DNA of 64,000 bases from JAZDIU01 sp043804635 (GTDB lineage Bacteria > Chloroflexota > Dehalococcoidia > Dehalococcoidales > UBA2162). Below are positions 1 to 8,845 of this stretch, piece after piece. The number at the start of each line of letters is the position of its first letter. Position 1 is the stretch's first letter. The position numbers and the translations under genes were made by a program. The DNA lies in contig JAZDIU010000005.1 in the NCBI GenBank assembly GCA_043804635.1, positions 1-64,000 of the forward strand, written 5' to 3'. Below the pieces are notes generated by a model that was given only the letters and a program-made list of their open reading frames with translations, was not told the origin of the DNA and made no database searches.

Positions 1-630
1 AATTTCCTTGAAGTCCAGGGCGAATTCGAGGTTAAGGGTGAAGCGTCAAACGGAGAAGAAGCAATTCAACTTACTGAAAAACTGAAACCGGACGTCGTAC
101 TAATGGATTTGAATATGCCACAGGTAGATGGCATAGAAGCCATACGTAAAATAAAGGAATCATCTCCGGACATAAAGATAATAGTTTTAACAGCGTTTAC
201 CCAAAACGAAAAGGTATTTTCTGCCATTAATGCCGGTGTTGATGGTTATTTGCTAAAAGATATTATGCCGGATGAGCTTATCGCCGCTATTCATTCGGTT
301 CTAAATGGGAAACCGGCGCTTCATCCTGATATCGTCCGAAAGATAATGTTAGGAGTTGCCACTCAAAATAATCAAAATAGAAGAGTGGAACAACTCACTG
401 CAAGAGAGAATGAAGTATTAAATCTTTTAGCCGAGGGAAAAAGCAACGAGGATATTGCAAAAGCTCTGGTTATTAGCGTGCTAACAGTCAAGACTCATGT
501 ACATAACATTCTCAATAAACTTAATATGACTAAACGTGTTCAGGCTGCTCTCTTTGCAGCGAACCAGCCAGATATGTTGGGCGAAAATAAGAACTCGAAA
601 GACATGAAGTATAAACACCAGACCAGTTGA
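1..630 (+). CDS. NarL/FixJ-family response regulator, 5' end missing
   Basis: The reading frame is open from base 1, so the gene starts upstream of the window; only about the last 209 codons are present. The visible N-terminal part is a receiver domain: the phospho-acceptor Asp sits in LMDLNMP (codon at 106-108), followed by a conserved Thr (VLTAF) and the Lys of GYLLKD. A LuxR-type helix-turn-helix follows (about bases 390-560, LTARENEVLNLLAEGKSNEDIA). It should be a DNA-binding transcription factor controlled by a histidine kinase that is not in the window. The tail after the HTH is short and polar. A second receiver-domain gene begins 23 bases downstream, so the two are probably co-transcribed. 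Family assignment is firm; the regulated genes are unknown. Confidence 0.93.
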   Translation, partial: NFLEVQGEFEVKGEASNGEEAIQLTEKLKPDVVLMDLNMPQVDGIEAIRKIKESSPDIKIIVLTAFTQNEKVFSAINAGVDGYLLKDIMPDELIAAIHSVLNGKPALHPDIVRKIMLGVATQNNQNRRVEQLTARENEVLNLLAEGKSNEDIAKALVISVLTVKTHVHNILNKLNMTKRVQAALFAANQPDMLGENKNSKDMKYKHQTS

Positions 631-653
631 AAAAATACTGGGAGTTAAATAAG

Positions 654-1475
654 ATGCCGAATCCTATAAAAGTATTTATAGTCGATGACCACCTGGTTGT
701 ACGGGAGGGAATCACTTCCATACTTGAATCTGAAAAAGATATCCAGATTGTCGGGCAAGCCTCCAATGCTCAAGATACCCTATCGCAAATTAATAAATTA
801 GTTCCGGATATAGTCCTTATGGACCTGAGAATGCCTGGCGTAAACGGTATTCAATTAACCAGGCTAGTAAGGAACAAACTACCGATGAGCAAGGTTATAA
901 TATTAACCCTGTACGACCAATATGTCGGGGAAGCAATGCAAGTGGGTGCAAAGGGCTATCTTCTGAAAGATATCACCCGTGAAGACCTTATCGATTCGAT
1001 AAAACGAGTTTACGGGGGCGAAGAGGTATACGATAAAAGAATTAGGCCCACATTAAAGGTCGACTACGAAGTAAAGTTAGATGGGGAAGGAAAAGATGTA
1101 CGAGAGACAGAGACAAAAGAAACATCTAGAAGCGATTCAAGCGCTTTATATAACCAGGTGAAAATTTTTATTTTACCGCCTGCTGGCATCGGTGAGTCCT
1201 TGAGACTTACCAGTATAGTAGAGGAAGCCCTGACTGGTGACTTTAAGCAGGTAGAAGGTACATTGCTGGATGGTATTTCTATTACATTCAATTTGAATAA
1301 TCCCCTACCTGCACCTGAGATAAACAAAAGATTATCAAAGGTTACTTATGTAAAAGTACTTAGCAATGACGAATTGGCTGAAAATAATGGACTTCAGAAC
1401 CTCATCAAGGAAAAACAAAAATTCGACACAAAACACCCGTCGGTGAAAACCGTATTTGTCCAATTACACCTTTAA
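654..1475 (+). CDS. Response regulator with unrecognised C-terminal domain
   Basis: Residues 1-120 form a standard receiver domain: acidic pair VDDH, phospho-acceptor Asp in LMDLRMPG, Thr of ILTLYD and Lys of GYLLKD. It closely resembles a NarL-type receiver, but the C-terminal 140 residues contain no LuxR helix-turn-helix. Instead there is a charged linker (about 135-165) and a domain starting near VKIFILPPAG that looks alpha/beta and that I cannot assign. I chose ATG 654 because GGAG lies 9 bases upstream; an upstream TTG at 627 overlaps the end of the preceding gene and lacks such a site. The gene directly follows another response regulator with no kinase between them. It may act by protein contact rather than DNA binding, but that is inference. 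Confidence 0.85.
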   Translation: MPNPIKVFIVDDHLVVREGITSILESEKDIQIVGQASNAQDTLSQINKLVPDIVLMDLRMPGVNGIQLTRLVRNKLPMSKVIILTLYDQYVGEAMQVGAKGYLLKDITREDLIDSIKRVYGGEEVYDKRIRPTLKVDYEVKLDGEGKDVRETETKETSRSDSSALYNQVKIFILPPAGIGESLRLTSIVEEALTGDFKQVEGTLLDGISITFNLNNPLPAPEINKRLSKVTYVKVLSNDELAENNGLQNLIKEKQKFDTKHPSVKTVFVQLHL

Positions 1476-1588
1476 GCAACACCCTTAGTTCCCTTCAGCT
1501 TGTGAAACATCACGTGCCCAAAACATATCTGTTTTACCACCAAAATCAGCTTTCTAAAGATGATTAGCTTGACACCGATTATTGCTGA

Positions 1589-3427
1589 ATGGTAACTTTT
1601 ACCCATATTATGGTGAAGTTACTTTCTGGAAACGAAGCCTTTGCCCTTGGGGCTTATCACTCGGGAGTAAAAGTAGCCACCGCTTACCCCGGCACTCCAA
1701 GTACCGAAATATTGGAAACCTTAGCCCACTACAACGATATTTACACAGAATGGTCGACCAACGAGAAAGTGGCTATGGAAGTAGCACTGGGAGCCGCCTA
1801 CGCAGGGGTCCGTGCGATGGTGTCGATGAAACAAGTCGGGCTTAATGTCGCCAGCGACCCTTTTATGGCAGCGGCAACAACCGGTATTAATGGCGGGCTA
1901 GTGGTTATCAGCGCCGACGACCCGGGAATACACAGTTCCCAGAACGAACAGGACAACCGTCATTACGCTAGATTGGCTAAAGTCCCGATGCTGGAGGCGA
2001 GTGACAGCCAGGAAGCCTACGATTTTATGGCTTATGCCTTCGAGCTCAGCGAAAAATTCGATACACCGGTCCTGGTGCGAACCACCACTCGAATCTCACA
2101 CTCCAAATCCGTTGTTAAGATAAACCGTGAGCGGATGCCTACGGCTAGCTCAGGATTTCGCTTTGATACGGCTAAGCACGTAATGCTGCCCGTTTACGCC
2201 CGAATCAGACATATATCCATTGAAGAACGTCTGGCTAGACTCGCCAGCTATGCCGAAACCTCGCCACTCAATCAAATGTTCATCGGAGAGCGCCGTCTTG
2301 GCATAATCGCCAATGGGGTAGCTTACCAGTATGCCCGAGAAGTTTTCCCGTCAGCCTCCTTTGTTAAGCTGGGTATGACCTATCCCCTGCCTGAGAATTT
2401 ACTTCGTAGGTTTGCTTCACAAGTAGATAAATTGCTCGTTATCGAAGAACTTGACCCCTTCCTTCAAGAGAACATTCAGGCAATGGGCATTAAAGTCAGC
2501 GGGAAGGAGTTTATTCCTAGAGTCGGCGAACTGAACTCCGATATTATTGAAACCGCCAGCCGGAGCTTCGGGATATTAACTGGAACTAAACCTAGTCGCA
2601 AGATGGTGCCTGTTGCTGAGTTGCCCAAGCGTCCGCCGCTTTTATGCCCGGGCTGTCCCCACACCGGACTGTTCTTTGTCCTCGGCACCATCAGTCAGCG
2701 GGTCAAACTACCCAAAGCCAAAAAGCCTTTGAAAGAGCCAAGCTTGATTGTTACCGGAGATATCGGCTGCTATACCCTGGCCGCTTACCCGCCATTATCA
2801 GCGATGGATACCTGCGGCTGTATGGGTGCCGGTATCGGCCAGGCACTGGGTATGGAGAAAGCTGGTGAAAGCAGGAAGGTAGTGGCGGTCATCGGCGATT
2901 CTACATTCATGCATTCGGGCATTACGGGTGTAGTCGACGCTGTCTACAACAAAAGTGGGATAACCATAGTAATCCTGGACAACAGCACCACGGCAATGAC
3001 CGGGCACCAGGACCATCCCGGTACCGGAATTTCAGCGCAGGGGAAACAGACTCAAAAAGTGGAACTTGAAAGCCTTATCCGGGGTATCGGGGTTAAAGAT
3101 GTTAAGGTGGTTGATGCATTCAATCTGAAAGCGCTGAGGGAGTGTGTAAAGAGTTCTCTGGACAACCCGGAGCTTTCTGCGATTATCGTGCGTGGGGCGT
3201 GTTCGGTGCGCCAGACTTCGCGTTCTGAACCCAGAGCCATCGATACTGAAAAATGTAATCTGTGCGGACTATGCCTGATGCTCGGCTGCTCCGCAATTCA
3301 ACAGGGGGAAAACCAGATTTTCATCGATGCAACCATCTGCGCCGGCAAAGCCTGTACAATATGTCAGCAGCTTTGTCCTCAGAAAGCAATTATCAAGAGT
3401 GTTGAGAAAATCGGATGGAGAGCTTGA
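1589..3427 (+). CDS. iorA: Indolepyruvate:ferredoxin oxidoreductase alpha subunit
   Basis: The catalytic subunit oxidatively decarboxylates aryl pyruvates from aromatic amino acids to aryl-acetyl-CoA, reducing ferredoxin. The N-terminal pyrimidine-binding domain is recognisable by GTPSTEI and the STNEKVAMEVALGAA stretch. A TPP-binding domain carries GDIGCYTL near residue 390, GDSTFMHSG near 436 and a DNSTTAMTG stretch. The last 60 residues are a ferredoxin domain with eight cysteines (CNLCGLC and CTICQQLCP motifs). At 612 residues it has normal family length. Start is uncertain: ATG 1589 has no clear ribosome site and ATG 1610 is also possible. It overlaps iorB by 13 bases, so the subunits are translationally coupled. 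Confidence 0.95.
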   Translation: MVTFTHIMVKLLSGNEAFALGAYHSGVKVATAYPGTPSTEILETLAHYNDIYTEWSTNEKVAMEVALGAAYAGVRAMVSMKQVGLNVASDPFMAAATTGINGGLVVISADDPGIHSSQNEQDNRHYARLAKVPMLEASDSQEAYDFMAYAFELSEKFDTPVLVRTTTRISHSKSVVKINRERMPTASSGFRFDTAKHVMLPVYARIRHISIEERLARLASYAETSPLNQMFIGERRLGIIANGVAYQYAREVFPSASFVKLGMTYPLPENLLRRFASQVDKLLVIEELDPFLQENIQAMGIKVSGKEFIPRVGELNSDIIETASRSFGILTGTKPSRKMVPVAELPKRPPLLCPGCPHTGLFFVLGTISQRVKLPKAKKPLKEPSLIVTGDIGCYTLAAYPPLSAMDTCGCMGAGIGQALGMEKAGESRKVVAVIGDSTFMHSGITGVVDAVYNKSGITIVILDNSTTAMTGHQDHPGTGISAQGKQTQKVELESLIRGIGVKDVKVVDAFNLKALRECVKSSLDNPELSAIIVRGACSVRQTSRSEPRAIDTEKCNLCGLCLMLGCSAIQQGENQIFIDATICAGKACTICQQLCPQKAIIKSVEKIGWRA

Positions 3428-4011
3428 ATTTACTGGTTAGTGGAGTGGGCGGGCAGGGGAATATTCTTGCCAGCGACATTATCGGCGAGGTAGCGATGGC
3501 TGCCGGTTATGATGTAAAGAAGACGGATACCCTGGGTATGGCGCAGCGCGGGGGCGCCGTTGTCAGTCATGTTCGAATCGCCCAGGAAGTATATTCCCCT
3601 CTGATAAGAGAGGGTGAGGTCGATATCCTGCTCGCCTTTGAAAAATTGGAGGCCGCCCGCTGGGGATATTATCTCCGGCAGGGAGGAGTAGCTATTATTA
3701 ATAACCACGGGCTACCACCATTATCAGTGAGCATTGGTAATGAACTGTACCCCTCTGACGAAGATATCACAAAAATACTGGGACGTAGCACCGACCGCGT
3801 TTATTTTGTTGAGGGCACGTGCCGCGCCAGAGAGCTGGGTAACGTCAGAGCGCTCAACATATTTATGCTGGGATGCGTATCCCATTTATTACCTTTCAAG
3901 GTAAGTGACTGGAAGGCTGTTATTTCGGAGCACCTCAAACCTAACATACTCCAAATTAATCTTACTGCCTTTGAATCAGGCAGAAAGGAAATGAATGGCT
4001 ATCTCCGATAA
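3415..4011 (+). CDS. iorB: Indolepyruvate:ferredoxin oxidoreductase beta subunit
   Basis: This 198-residue protein belongs to the pyruvate/ketoisovalerate oxidoreductase gamma-type family. The N-terminus has the characteristic GVGGQGNILAS nucleotide-binding loop, followed by TLGMAQRGGAVVSHVR, both diagnostic of IorB. It pairs with the alpha subunit just upstream to build the active enzyme in the cytoplasm. The start lies inside the 3' end of iorA and its own end overlaps the next gene by 17 bases, giving a tight iorA-iorB-aminotransferase unit. Length and order match known iorAB operons. Confidence 0.95.
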   Translation: MESLNLLVSGVGGQGNILASDIIGEVAMAAGYDVKKTDTLGMAQRGGAVVSHVRIAQEVYSPLIREGEVDILLAFEKLEAARWGYYLRQGGVAIINNHGLPPLSVSIGNELYPSDEDITKILGRSTDRVYFVEGTCRARELGNVRALNIFMLGCVSHLLPFKVSDWKAVISEHLKPNILQINLTAFESGRKEMNGYLR

Positions 4012-5182
4012 AGTCCGTAAGGGTATAGAGGCCGCCTCCTGGATACGGCGGATGTTCGACGAAGGGATTGTCCTGAAACAACGTTATGGGAAGGAGAACG
4101 TTTTCGACCTTACCCTGGGCAATCCGATTATGGAGCCTCCCCCCGAGTTCCACGAGGAATTAAAAAGGCTAGCGAGAAATCCTCTGCCTGGAATGCATCG
4201 CTATATGGAGAATGCCGGCTATGCCGAAACCAGGGCAGCCGTCGCCAAACAGCTTTCTCTGGAGAGCGGGACTAAATTCACCACCGATGATATTGTTATG
4301 ACCTGCGGTGCTGCTGGAGCATTGAATGTCATCCTGAAAACCATCCTCAATCCGGGAGACGAAGTTATCATCTTCGCTCCTTACTTTGCGGAATATATCT
4401 TCTACATCGATAATCACAGCGGAGTTGTTAAAATCTTGCCTACCGATGAGCGGTTTGTCCCCAAGCTAGATATACTTCAGACTGCCATCAATGCTAAAAC
4501 TAGAGCGGTAATAATAAACTCACCTAACAATCCCTCCGGAGCTGTTTACAGTGAGGATTTTATTCATAAGCTGGGCATTTTACTCAAAGAGAAATCGGCA
4601 CAGTTCGGGAAGGTGATTTTTCTCATCAGCGATGAAGCCTACCGCAAGATTGTCTATGATTGGATTACCTGCCCGCATATCTGGTCGTATTACCAGCAAA
4701 GCATTCTGGCTACCTCCCACTCTAAGGATTTGGCTTTGCCCGGCGAACGGATTGGCTATATTGCCATTCACCCTGAATGCGATGGGAGAAAAGAACTGGT
4801 GGACGGCTTTATCTTTTGTAATCGAATCCTGGGCTTTGTGAACGCTCCGGCACTTATGCAAAACATCGTCCGCAATTTACCGGGAGTGTCTGTCTCCGTA
4901 GCTGACTATCAGAGGAAGAGAGATTTCCTGTGTGAAAACCTTACCGGTATGGGCTATTCCCTGGTAAAACCTCAAGGGGCTTTCTACCTGTTTCCGAAAT
5001 CGCCGGTTGCCGATGATGTGGCGTTCGTCAGGGAGCTTCAGAAGTCGCTGGTGCTGACGGTACCGGGCAGCGGGTTCGGATCGCCGGGCTATTTCAGGAT
5101 ATCTTATTGCCTCGACGATAAAACGATAGAAGGCTCGCTGGATGGCTTCCGTAAAGCCGCCAAGACATTTAAACTGGGGTAA
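3995..5182 (+). CDS. PLP-dependent aminotransferase, class I/II
   Basis: This fold-type I aminotransferase (395 residues) probably converts an amino acid to the 2-oxo acid used by IorAB encoded directly upstream. Visible markers are the TCGAAGALN cofactor loop, NSPNNPSGAVY (phosphate and substrate region), SDEAYR with the PLP-contacting Asp, and the Schiff-base Lys at about 244 in SHSKDLALPGERIGY. The C-terminal domain contains GSGFGSPGYFRISYC with the Arg that usually binds the substrate carboxylate. It overlaps iorB by 17 bases. AGGAAATGA provides a weak ribosome site for the start. Aromatic substrate preference is inferred only from the neighbours; the aspartate-aminotransferase-like core does not settle it. 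Confidence 0.92.
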   Translation: MAISDKVRKGIEAASWIRRMFDEGIVLKQRYGKENVFDLTLGNPIMEPPPEFHEELKRLARNPLPGMHRYMENAGYAETRAAVAKQLSLESGTKFTTDDIVMTCGAAGALNVILKTILNPGDEVIIFAPYFAEYIFYIDNHSGVVKILPTDERFVPKLDILQTAINAKTRAVIINSPNNPSGAVYSEDFIHKLGILLKEKSAQFGKVIFLISDEAYRKIVYDWITCPHIWSYYQQSILATSHSKDLALPGERIGYIAIHPECDGRKELVDGFIFCNRILGFVNAPALMQNIVRNLPGVSVSVADYQRKRDFLCENLTGMGYSLVKPQGAFYLFPKSPVADDVAFVRELQKSLVLTVPGSGFGSPGYFRISYCLDDKTIEGSLDGFRKAAKTFKLG

Positions 5183-5194
5183 AGTAAGGATTAT

Positions 5195-5623
5195 ATGAGT
5201 AATACACCAAACCAGCTAAAAGGAACACCTGACTTTATTGCTGAACTAAGTGCTAAAGAGAAGGGAGAGCCGATTGCTTCCTTCTTAAAGATGAAGCTGC
5301 TCGAACTCAAACCGGGTTTTGCTAAGGTAACTATGAAGTTAAGGCCGGAATACCAGAACTTCAATAAGGTTCTTTTCGGCGGTGTTATTATGGCGCTTGC
5401 CGACCAGGCTTTTGCATACGGCTCGAACTCCCTTGACTGTCCCAGCTTGGCGACCCAGTTCAATATCCATTTTATTGCCGGTGCCGGCGTCGACGACCAG
5501 CTTACTGCCGAATGCCGGGTGGTGAGGAGCGGCCGGCGGGTAGGTATCTCGGAAATAACTGTAACCAATCAGGAAGGTAAGCTCATCGCTAAAGCCACCG
5601 GCACTACTATCCCGGTGGGGTAA
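5195..5623 (+). CDS. Hotdog-fold thioesterase, PaaI/YbaW-like
   Basis: A 142-residue single-domain hotdog protein. The stretch NKVLFGGVIMALADQAFAYG corresponds to the conserved helix of PaaI-type acyl-CoA thioesterases (usually H/N-G-G..-A..D), and the C-terminal strands contain ECRVVRSGRRVGISEITVTNQEGKLIAKATG. It probably hydrolyses an acyl- or aryl-CoA, fitting its place 12 bases behind the aminotransferase and downstream of iorAB, whose product is an aryl-CoA. Start ATG 5195 has AAGTAAGGA just upstream. The exact acyl substrate cannot be read from sequence. A gap of 384 bases follows, so this is probably the last gene of the ior unit. Confidence 0.88.
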   Translation: MSNTPNQLKGTPDFIAELSAKEKGEPIASFLKMKLLELKPGFAKVTMKLRPEYQNFNKVLFGGVIMALADQAFAYGSNSLDCPSLATQFNIHFIAGAGVDDQLTAECRVVRSGRRVGISEITVTNQEGKLIAKATGTTIPVG

Positions 5624-5781
5624 TTAATTCGCGAGGCTACAAAATTTTTTTCCAGAAACAACTAGAGGCTGTTATAAACGGATTCAGCTTCCAGTTGTAT
5701 TTAGTGTTATGTAAAGTAAATGCGCTCCGCTCCATGTTGACAGTTGCCAAGTAAGATTACCATTGAAAAGCTGATTGCTCT

Positions 5782-5810
5782 TTGACATATCACTTTCATT
5801 ATGGTAAATT
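5782..5810 (+). promoter_or_regulatory. Sigma-70-type promoter of the acyl-CoA synthetase/liv unit
   Basis: TTGACA (5782-5787) matches the -35 consensus in all six positions, and TAAATT (5805-5810) follows after 17 bases as the -10. The predicted transcript would start near 5817 and carry a leader of about 190 bases before the ATG at 6008. Confidence 0.7.
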
Positions 5811-5816
5811 ATCAAC

Positions 5817-6007
5817 ATTATCAAGCTGGGTGATAGTTGATGTCATTAGTTTGTGGGGGAAAAACATTGAAGTTCACCTTTACCAGGCGCACCGGGGTGC
5901 GCTTGGGAGGTTGGTTCGAGGCTAGGTAAAATAACTTAGCCGTTAGTCTTCTATTAAAGGGTACCTCCTGGGCATAGGGTACCCTTTATTTATAAACGGA
6001 AATTGAA
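5817..6007 (+). promoter_or_regulatory. Structured 5' leader, candidate riboswitch or attenuator
   Basis: The leader between the promoter and the acyl-CoA synthetase start contains three successive hairpins. The first (5885-5904) has the perfect core GCGCAC/GTGCGC with a CGGG loop. The second (5920-5941) pairs GGCTAGGT with ACTTAGCC around AAAATA, with one G-U pair. The third (5955-5988) is terminator-like. A GGGAGGT segment (5906-5912) could also pair with ACCTCC (5963-5968) inside the third hairpin, which would disrupt it. No small reading frame or known riboswitch signature was recognised; T-box, c-di-GMP and SAM motifs were considered and not found. The rest of the 5624-6007 gap holds only the promoter. 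Confidence 0.5.
5955..5988 (+). terminator. Terminator-like hairpin in the leader
   Basis: TAAAGGGTACC pairs perfectly over 11 bases with GGTACCCTTTA across a 12-base loop, then TTTATAAA follows. It lies only 19 bases before the start codon, so it is better seen as a conditional attenuator than as the end of the ior unit. Confidence 0.5.
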
Positions 6008-7960
6008 ATGGCAAAATCGGGGAAAATAAAACAAAATATAGCCGTCGCCGAAGATTTTCAGACTATCCCCCAGCTTATTTACCACAACTACCGGAAGTGG
6101 GCCGACCGCCCGGCGATGTGTATGAAGCAGTTCGGAATCTGGCAGAGGTATAGCTGGCAGGACTACTACTTGAACGTAAAATACCTCTCGCTCGGTTTAA
6201 TCGGCCTCGGTCTGGAGCCGGGAGACGTGGTGGCGATTATCGGCGATAACGAGCCGGAGTGGTTCTGGGGAGAGTTTGCCACCCAGGCCGCCGGCGGTAT
6301 CGCTACCGGCGTATTCGTCGACTCCATTCCTTCCGAGGTCAAGCATATTGCTAATCACTCTCATGCTAAGTTCGCCATTGTCAACGACCAGGAGCAAGCG
6401 GACAAGTTCCTGGAAATCAAGGACGACCTGCCATTGCTTAAGAAAGTGATTTACTGGGACCCCAAGGGCTTGAAGAACTACGACGACCCCCTGATTATCA
6501 GCTTCAATGAAGTAATCAAACTGGGCAAAGAATACGAAAAGACGCACCCCGGACTCTTTGAGCAGAATGTGGCTAAAGGCAAGGGAGACGATATTGCCGT
6601 AATTTACTACACTTCCGGGACTACCGGATTACCCAAGGGAGCCAAGCTGACTCACCGGGCATTGATAAATACCGCTAAGGGCTTCATTGAGCGCTTTCCT
6701 CTGGATGAAAAGGATGACTTAATGTCCAACTTTCCAGCCGCATGGGTGGGCGACAGCTTTTTTGCGACCGTTCCCCACCTTCTGACCGGTGCCCGCCTGA
6801 ATTTCCCGGAAGAGCCTGAAACCATCGCCGCCGATACCCGCGAGGTGGGACCGAACTTCGTCATCTACGGACCACGGCAGTGGGAAAGCCTGGTCAGCGA
6901 AATCCAGGTCAAGATCATCGATACCCATCCCATCAAGCGTTTCTGCTACAATCTGTTTTTGCCGGTGGGACATAAAATCGCTGCCCTCAAATTTCAGGGT
7001 AAAACGCCGAATTTATTCTGGAAATCGCTTCACGGTATCAGCTATCTGCTCTTGTTCCGGCCGCTTAAAGACAAGCTGGGACTCAGCCGGGTAAAATGGG
7101 CGGTAACCGGAAGCTCGGTTTTGAGCCTGGATACCTTCCGCTTGATTCACGCTATCGGCATCGAGCTGAGACAGAACTACGGCAGCACCGAGGCCGGTCT
7201 TATCTCTTCCCACGATAAGGAAGAAATCGATTTCGAAAGCGTGGGGCGGCCGGCTCTGGGCACCGAAGTAAGGGTAACCGATTCCGGTGAGCTTCTGGTC
7301 AGGAGCCCATCTATGTTTTGCGGTTACCACGAAGACGCCGCCAAGACCGCTGCCGTTCTCTCCGAAGGCTGGTGCCGGACCGGGGACGCCGTCAATATAA
7401 ACGAGAAAGGACATCTTATCTTCCTTGACCGTCTGGAGCATATGGGCGAGCTTAGCTCCGGAATCAAGTATGCACCACAGTATATCGAAGGCAGGCTGAG
7501 ATTCAGTCCTTATATAAAAGATGCGATGGTCGTGGGAGGAAAAGATAAAGATTTTGTCTCAGCGATAATAAATATGGACTTCACTATGGTGAGCAAATGG
7601 GCGGAACGCCACCATCTGACTTTTACCACATTCGTAGACTTATCTCAGAAGAATGAGGTGGCCGATTTAATACGGAAAGACCTGATGAGGGTCAACAGCT
7701 ATCTGCCCGAATCATCTCGTGTCAGAAAATTCGTCTTGCTTCATAAGGAGTTCGACGCCGATGAAGCCGAGCTTACCCGCACGAGAAAGCTGCGAAGAGA
7801 ATTTGTGGAAAAAAGGTATGGCGATTTAATCAAGGGTATATACAGCGGACAACCGGAAATTAAGGTCGAAGCCGCCGTGACATATCGTGACGGTAGAAAA
7901 GGTGTTGTTACTACCGCCATTAAAGTCAGGTCGGTAGACGAGGAGATAAAAGCAGGATGA
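6008..7960 (+). CDS. AMP-dependent acyl-CoA synthetase, long-chain type
   Basis: This 650-residue adenylate-forming enzyme activates a carboxylic acid with ATP and CoA. The P-loop-like motif YTSGTTGLPKG is at about residues 201-211, the adenine-binding NYGSTEAGL near 390, and RTGDAVNIN marks the hinge region. It resembles long-chain fatty-acid CoA ligases of the FadD15/AAE16 type, with the usual C-terminal extension. It overlaps livH by four bases (ATGA), so it is the first gene of a transporter operon. That context points to activation of an imported or amino-acid-derived branched or aryl acid, but the substrate is not fixed by sequence. The ribosome site is weak (CGGA), and the gene follows the structured leader. 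Confidence 0.9.
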   Translation: MAKSGKIKQNIAVAEDFQTIPQLIYHNYRKWADRPAMCMKQFGIWQRYSWQDYYLNVKYLSLGLIGLGLEPGDVVAIIGDNEPEWFWGEFATQAAGGIATGVFVDSIPSEVKHIANHSHAKFAIVNDQEQADKFLEIKDDLPLLKKVIYWDPKGLKNYDDPLIISFNEVIKLGKEYEKTHPGLFEQNVAKGKGDDIAVIYYTSGTTGLPKGAKLTHRALINTAKGFIERFPLDEKDDLMSNFPAAWVGDSFFATVPHLLTGARLNFPEEPETIAADTREVGPNFVIYGPRQWESLVSEIQVKIIDTHPIKRFCYNLFLPVGHKIAALKFQGKTPNLFWKSLHGISYLLLFRPLKDKLGLSRVKWAVTGSSVLSLDTFRLIHAIGIELRQNYGSTEAGLISSHDKEEIDFESVGRPALGTEVRVTDSGELLVRSPSMFCGYHEDAAKTAAVLSEGWCRTGDAVNINEKGHLIFLDRLEHMGELSSGIKYAPQYIEGRLRFSPYIKDAMVVGGKDKDFVSAIINMDFTMVSKWAERHHLTFTTFVDLSQKNEVADLIRKDLMRVNSYLPESSRVRKFVLLHKEFDADEAELTRTRKLRREFVEKRYGDLIKGIYSGQPEIKVEAAVTYRDGRKGVVTTAIKVRSVDEEIKAG

Positions 7961-8841
7961 ACGAGCTTCTTCAGTTTACCGTCACCGGTCTAACGGTGGG
8001 TATGGTCTATGCCCTCATCGCTTTAGGTTTTGTTTTAGTCTGGAAATCCAGCGGTGTAGCTAACCTCGCTCTCGGGCAGCTCGTTCTGTTTTCTTCCTGG
8101 TTCACCTTTGCCATGCTGGTCCAGGCTAAACTGCCCTTATGGCTGGGTTTCCTGTTTGTCCTGGCATTTTCTCTAGTCCTGGGTTGGCTTATCGAGAGAG
8201 TGGTGTTACGTCCGCTTATCGCCCAGCCGATTCTATCCCTGATTACGGTAACGCTTGGTATCGCTTATTTTCTACAGGGTTTAGCCGGCTTTCTCTGGCC
8301 TCAAAGTCTGGCGGCTTTACCCCGCATCTTCCCTGTCGAGCCTATTCATATCGGTACTGCCGTTCTCTCCCAGGAATACCTCTGGGCAGCGGTTATCTCA
8401 CTAGTGTTATTCGGTCTTTTATCTTTGTTTTTCCGTTATCATAGAATGGGTATTGCAATGAGAGCCACCGCTGACGACCAGCTAGCCGTTCAGGCCTGCG
8501 GAGTCCCGGTAACCAAAATATTCTCGGTCTCCTGGATGTTTGCCTGCGTCCTGGCAGCAGTCGGCGGCGTTCTTATGTCCAGCATCGGCGGCATCACCTT
8601 CGGCCTGGTAGAAACCGGGCTCAAGGCGTTCTCGGTGGTTATTCTAGGCGGGCTTGACTCCTTTTTAGGGGCGATGGTTGCCGGACCTATCATTGGATTA
8701 GCCGAAAATATCGGCGGCGGCTATTTGACGCCATTGACCTGGCCCGGAGTCAAGGAAATAATCCCGTTTATCGTTATTGTGATTGTTATGATTGTGAAAC
8801 CCTACGGACTATTCGGAGAAGTAAGGATAGAGAGGATTTAG
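7957..8841 (+). CDS. livH: Branched-chain amino-acid ABC transporter permease LivH
   Basis: An integral membrane permease of 294 residues with about eight hydrophobic segments. The family pattern is clear: GMVYALIALGFVLVWK near the N-terminus, RATADDQLAVQACGV in the cytoplasmic coupling loop that contacts the ATPase, and GGLDSFLGAMVAGPIIGLAE towards the C-terminus. It works with LivM as the membrane pore and with LivK, LivF and LivG. The start overlaps the synthetase stop by four bases and LivM begins four bases after the stop. The solute may be a branched-chain amino acid, or an aryl or acyl carboxylate, as these permeases are broad. Confidence 0.93.
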   Translation: MNELLQFTVTGLTVGMVYALIALGFVLVWKSSGVANLALGQLVLFSSWFTFAMLVQAKLPLWLGFLFVLAFSLVLGWLIERVVLRPLIAQPILSLITVTLGIAYFLQGLAGFLWPQSLAALPRIFPVEPIHIGTAVLSQEYLWAAVISLVLFGLLSLFFRYHRMGIAMRATADDQLAVQACGVPVTKIFSVSWMFACVLAAVGGVLMSSIGGITFGLVETGLKAFSVVILGGLDSFLGAMVAGPIIGLAENIGGGYLTPLTWPGVKEIIPFIVIVIVMIVKPYGLFGEVRIERI

Positions 8842-8845
8842 CCAG

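Noticed and set aside
1569..1597. TTGACA at 1569 as promoter of iorA
   Set aside because: The best -10 at 17 bases would overlap the likely start codon, so it cannot serve ATG 1589 and has a poor match.
1582..1845. 87-codon plus-strand frame over the iorA start
   Set aside because: It lies in another frame of iorA, has no ribosome site and no recognisable product.
5955..5988. T-box riboswitch in the leader at 5817-6007
   Set aside because: The conserved UGGNACC T-box sequence is absent; GGGTACC is only the hairpin arm, and no stem I or specifier loop was evident.
7013..7441. 142-codon frame antisense to the acyl-CoA synthetase
   Set aside because: It is fully inside a well-supported enzyme gene and shows no family features.
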